Part shown: positions 63,968 to 64,000 of the stretch, piece after piece
Position numbering within the stretch: the stretch's first letter is position 1
Layout: each line of letters opens with the position of its first letter
NCBI GenBank assembly: GCA_963931865.1
Contig: OZ007505.1
Span: 12,123,101 to 12,187,100 of the forward strand
Length of the DNA stretch: 64,000 nucleotides
Direction: 5' to 3'
Source: Axinella damicornis
Taxonomy: Eukaryota > Porifera > Demospongiae > Axinellida > Axinellidae
The notes under the pieces: generated by a model
What the model saw: the letters and a program-made list of their open reading frames with translations, nothing else
Told to the model about the DNA's origin: nothing
The model's database searches: none
Translations under genes and position numbers: made by a program

Positions 63968-64000
63968 ATGTGTGTGTGTGTGTGTGTGTCCGTGTGTGTC
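63968..64000. repeat. (GT)n microsatellite at window end
   Basis: A gtgtgt run, interrupted once by ccgt, reaching the end of the window. Confidence 0.9.

Larger units (their letters stand above)
63340..64000. mobile_element. Third copy of the integrase-unit outer end, with nested MITE
   Basis: agttcataacaataaaagtg, ggcaatcagtgtgg and tctacatgtaca...gctgtgtaaactctgtagta match the outer left flank at 44549-44650. The CAGGAGC MITE is inserted inside it (63426-63836). Beyond it the sequence differs and ends in a palindrome (63881-63948) and a (GT)n tract. Confidence 0.75.

Overview
This window is nuclear DNA from an animal. It shows split genes with GT/AG introns, (CA)n and (GT)n microsatellites, an interstitial TTAGGG tract, a tRNA-derived SINE, and dense eukaryotic transposons (CR1-like LINEs, Ty3, Helitron, hAT, piggyBac, MITEs). 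A short N-filled gap near 62.2-62.4 kb marks it as assembled contig sequence. Compact introns, a kinase-like split gene and the transposon mix suggest an early-branching invertebrate, and a sponge is my best guess. That is inference only; no marker here settles it.

The main host gene, on the + strand from 11.57 to at least 30.27 kb, encodes a type II membrane-anchored M28-family aminopeptidase. Fifteen exons fit in phase (the PNGRSDYGP-type exon is present twice), but one short exon near 15.2-18.4 kb and the whole PA / first zinc-ligand region (18.7-24.3 kb) were not found. A retroelement and a foldback element occupy the latter interval. The last exon seen is not terminal.

Other host pieces are a decayed endophilin-like fragment (0.73-1.16 kb), a short run of minus-strand exons of an unknown protein (40.5-42.9 kb), protein-kinase exons on the minus strand (about 54.1-55.1 kb) with a coiled-coil fragment downstream, an unusual array of five phase-symmetrical 20-24-residue exon modules (56.6-60.7 kb, minus), and a Gln-rich exon (63 kb, minus).

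Most of the rest is mobile DNA. Four copies of a ~1.05-kb composite element (5-prime stem-loop, 3-prime 250-bp foldback) lie at 3.8, 5.4, 7.3 and 25.8 kb, and one of them carries a TIR element holding a captured exon. From 21.5 to 24.0 kb there is a gag-type retroelement with a SAP motif and zinc knuckles, interrupted by a Helitron-type repeat fragment. From 30.7 to 36.1 kb there is a transposon graveyard: MULE transposase, Ty3 LTR and integrase end, CR1-like LINE with PHD-finger ORF1, Helitron Rep fragment, hAT DUF4371 transposase. Two decayed copies of an rve-type integrase gene lie at 37.2-38.9 and 46.5-50.5 kb. The second sits between ~0.6-kb inverted repeats (44.7-51.05 kb) and is split by a hAT-type insertion with an exact 8-bp target duplication. 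A piggyBac transposase relic lies at 57.2-59.4 kb.

The most interesting leads are: (i) the 44.7-51.05 kb integrase-plus-long-inverted-repeat unit, with a likely non-autonomous foldback relative at 13.2-13.9 kb; (ii) a MITE family with TIR CAGGAGCTTATGAG and 7-bp target duplications, including a 20-bp 'TIR-only' insertion; (iii) a MITE family TAGCCTCGTTCCCAG with 9-bp target duplications and an in-window empty site; (iv) the repeated exon modules split by piggyBac; (v) a duplicated peptidase exon wrecked by a 32-bp triplication.
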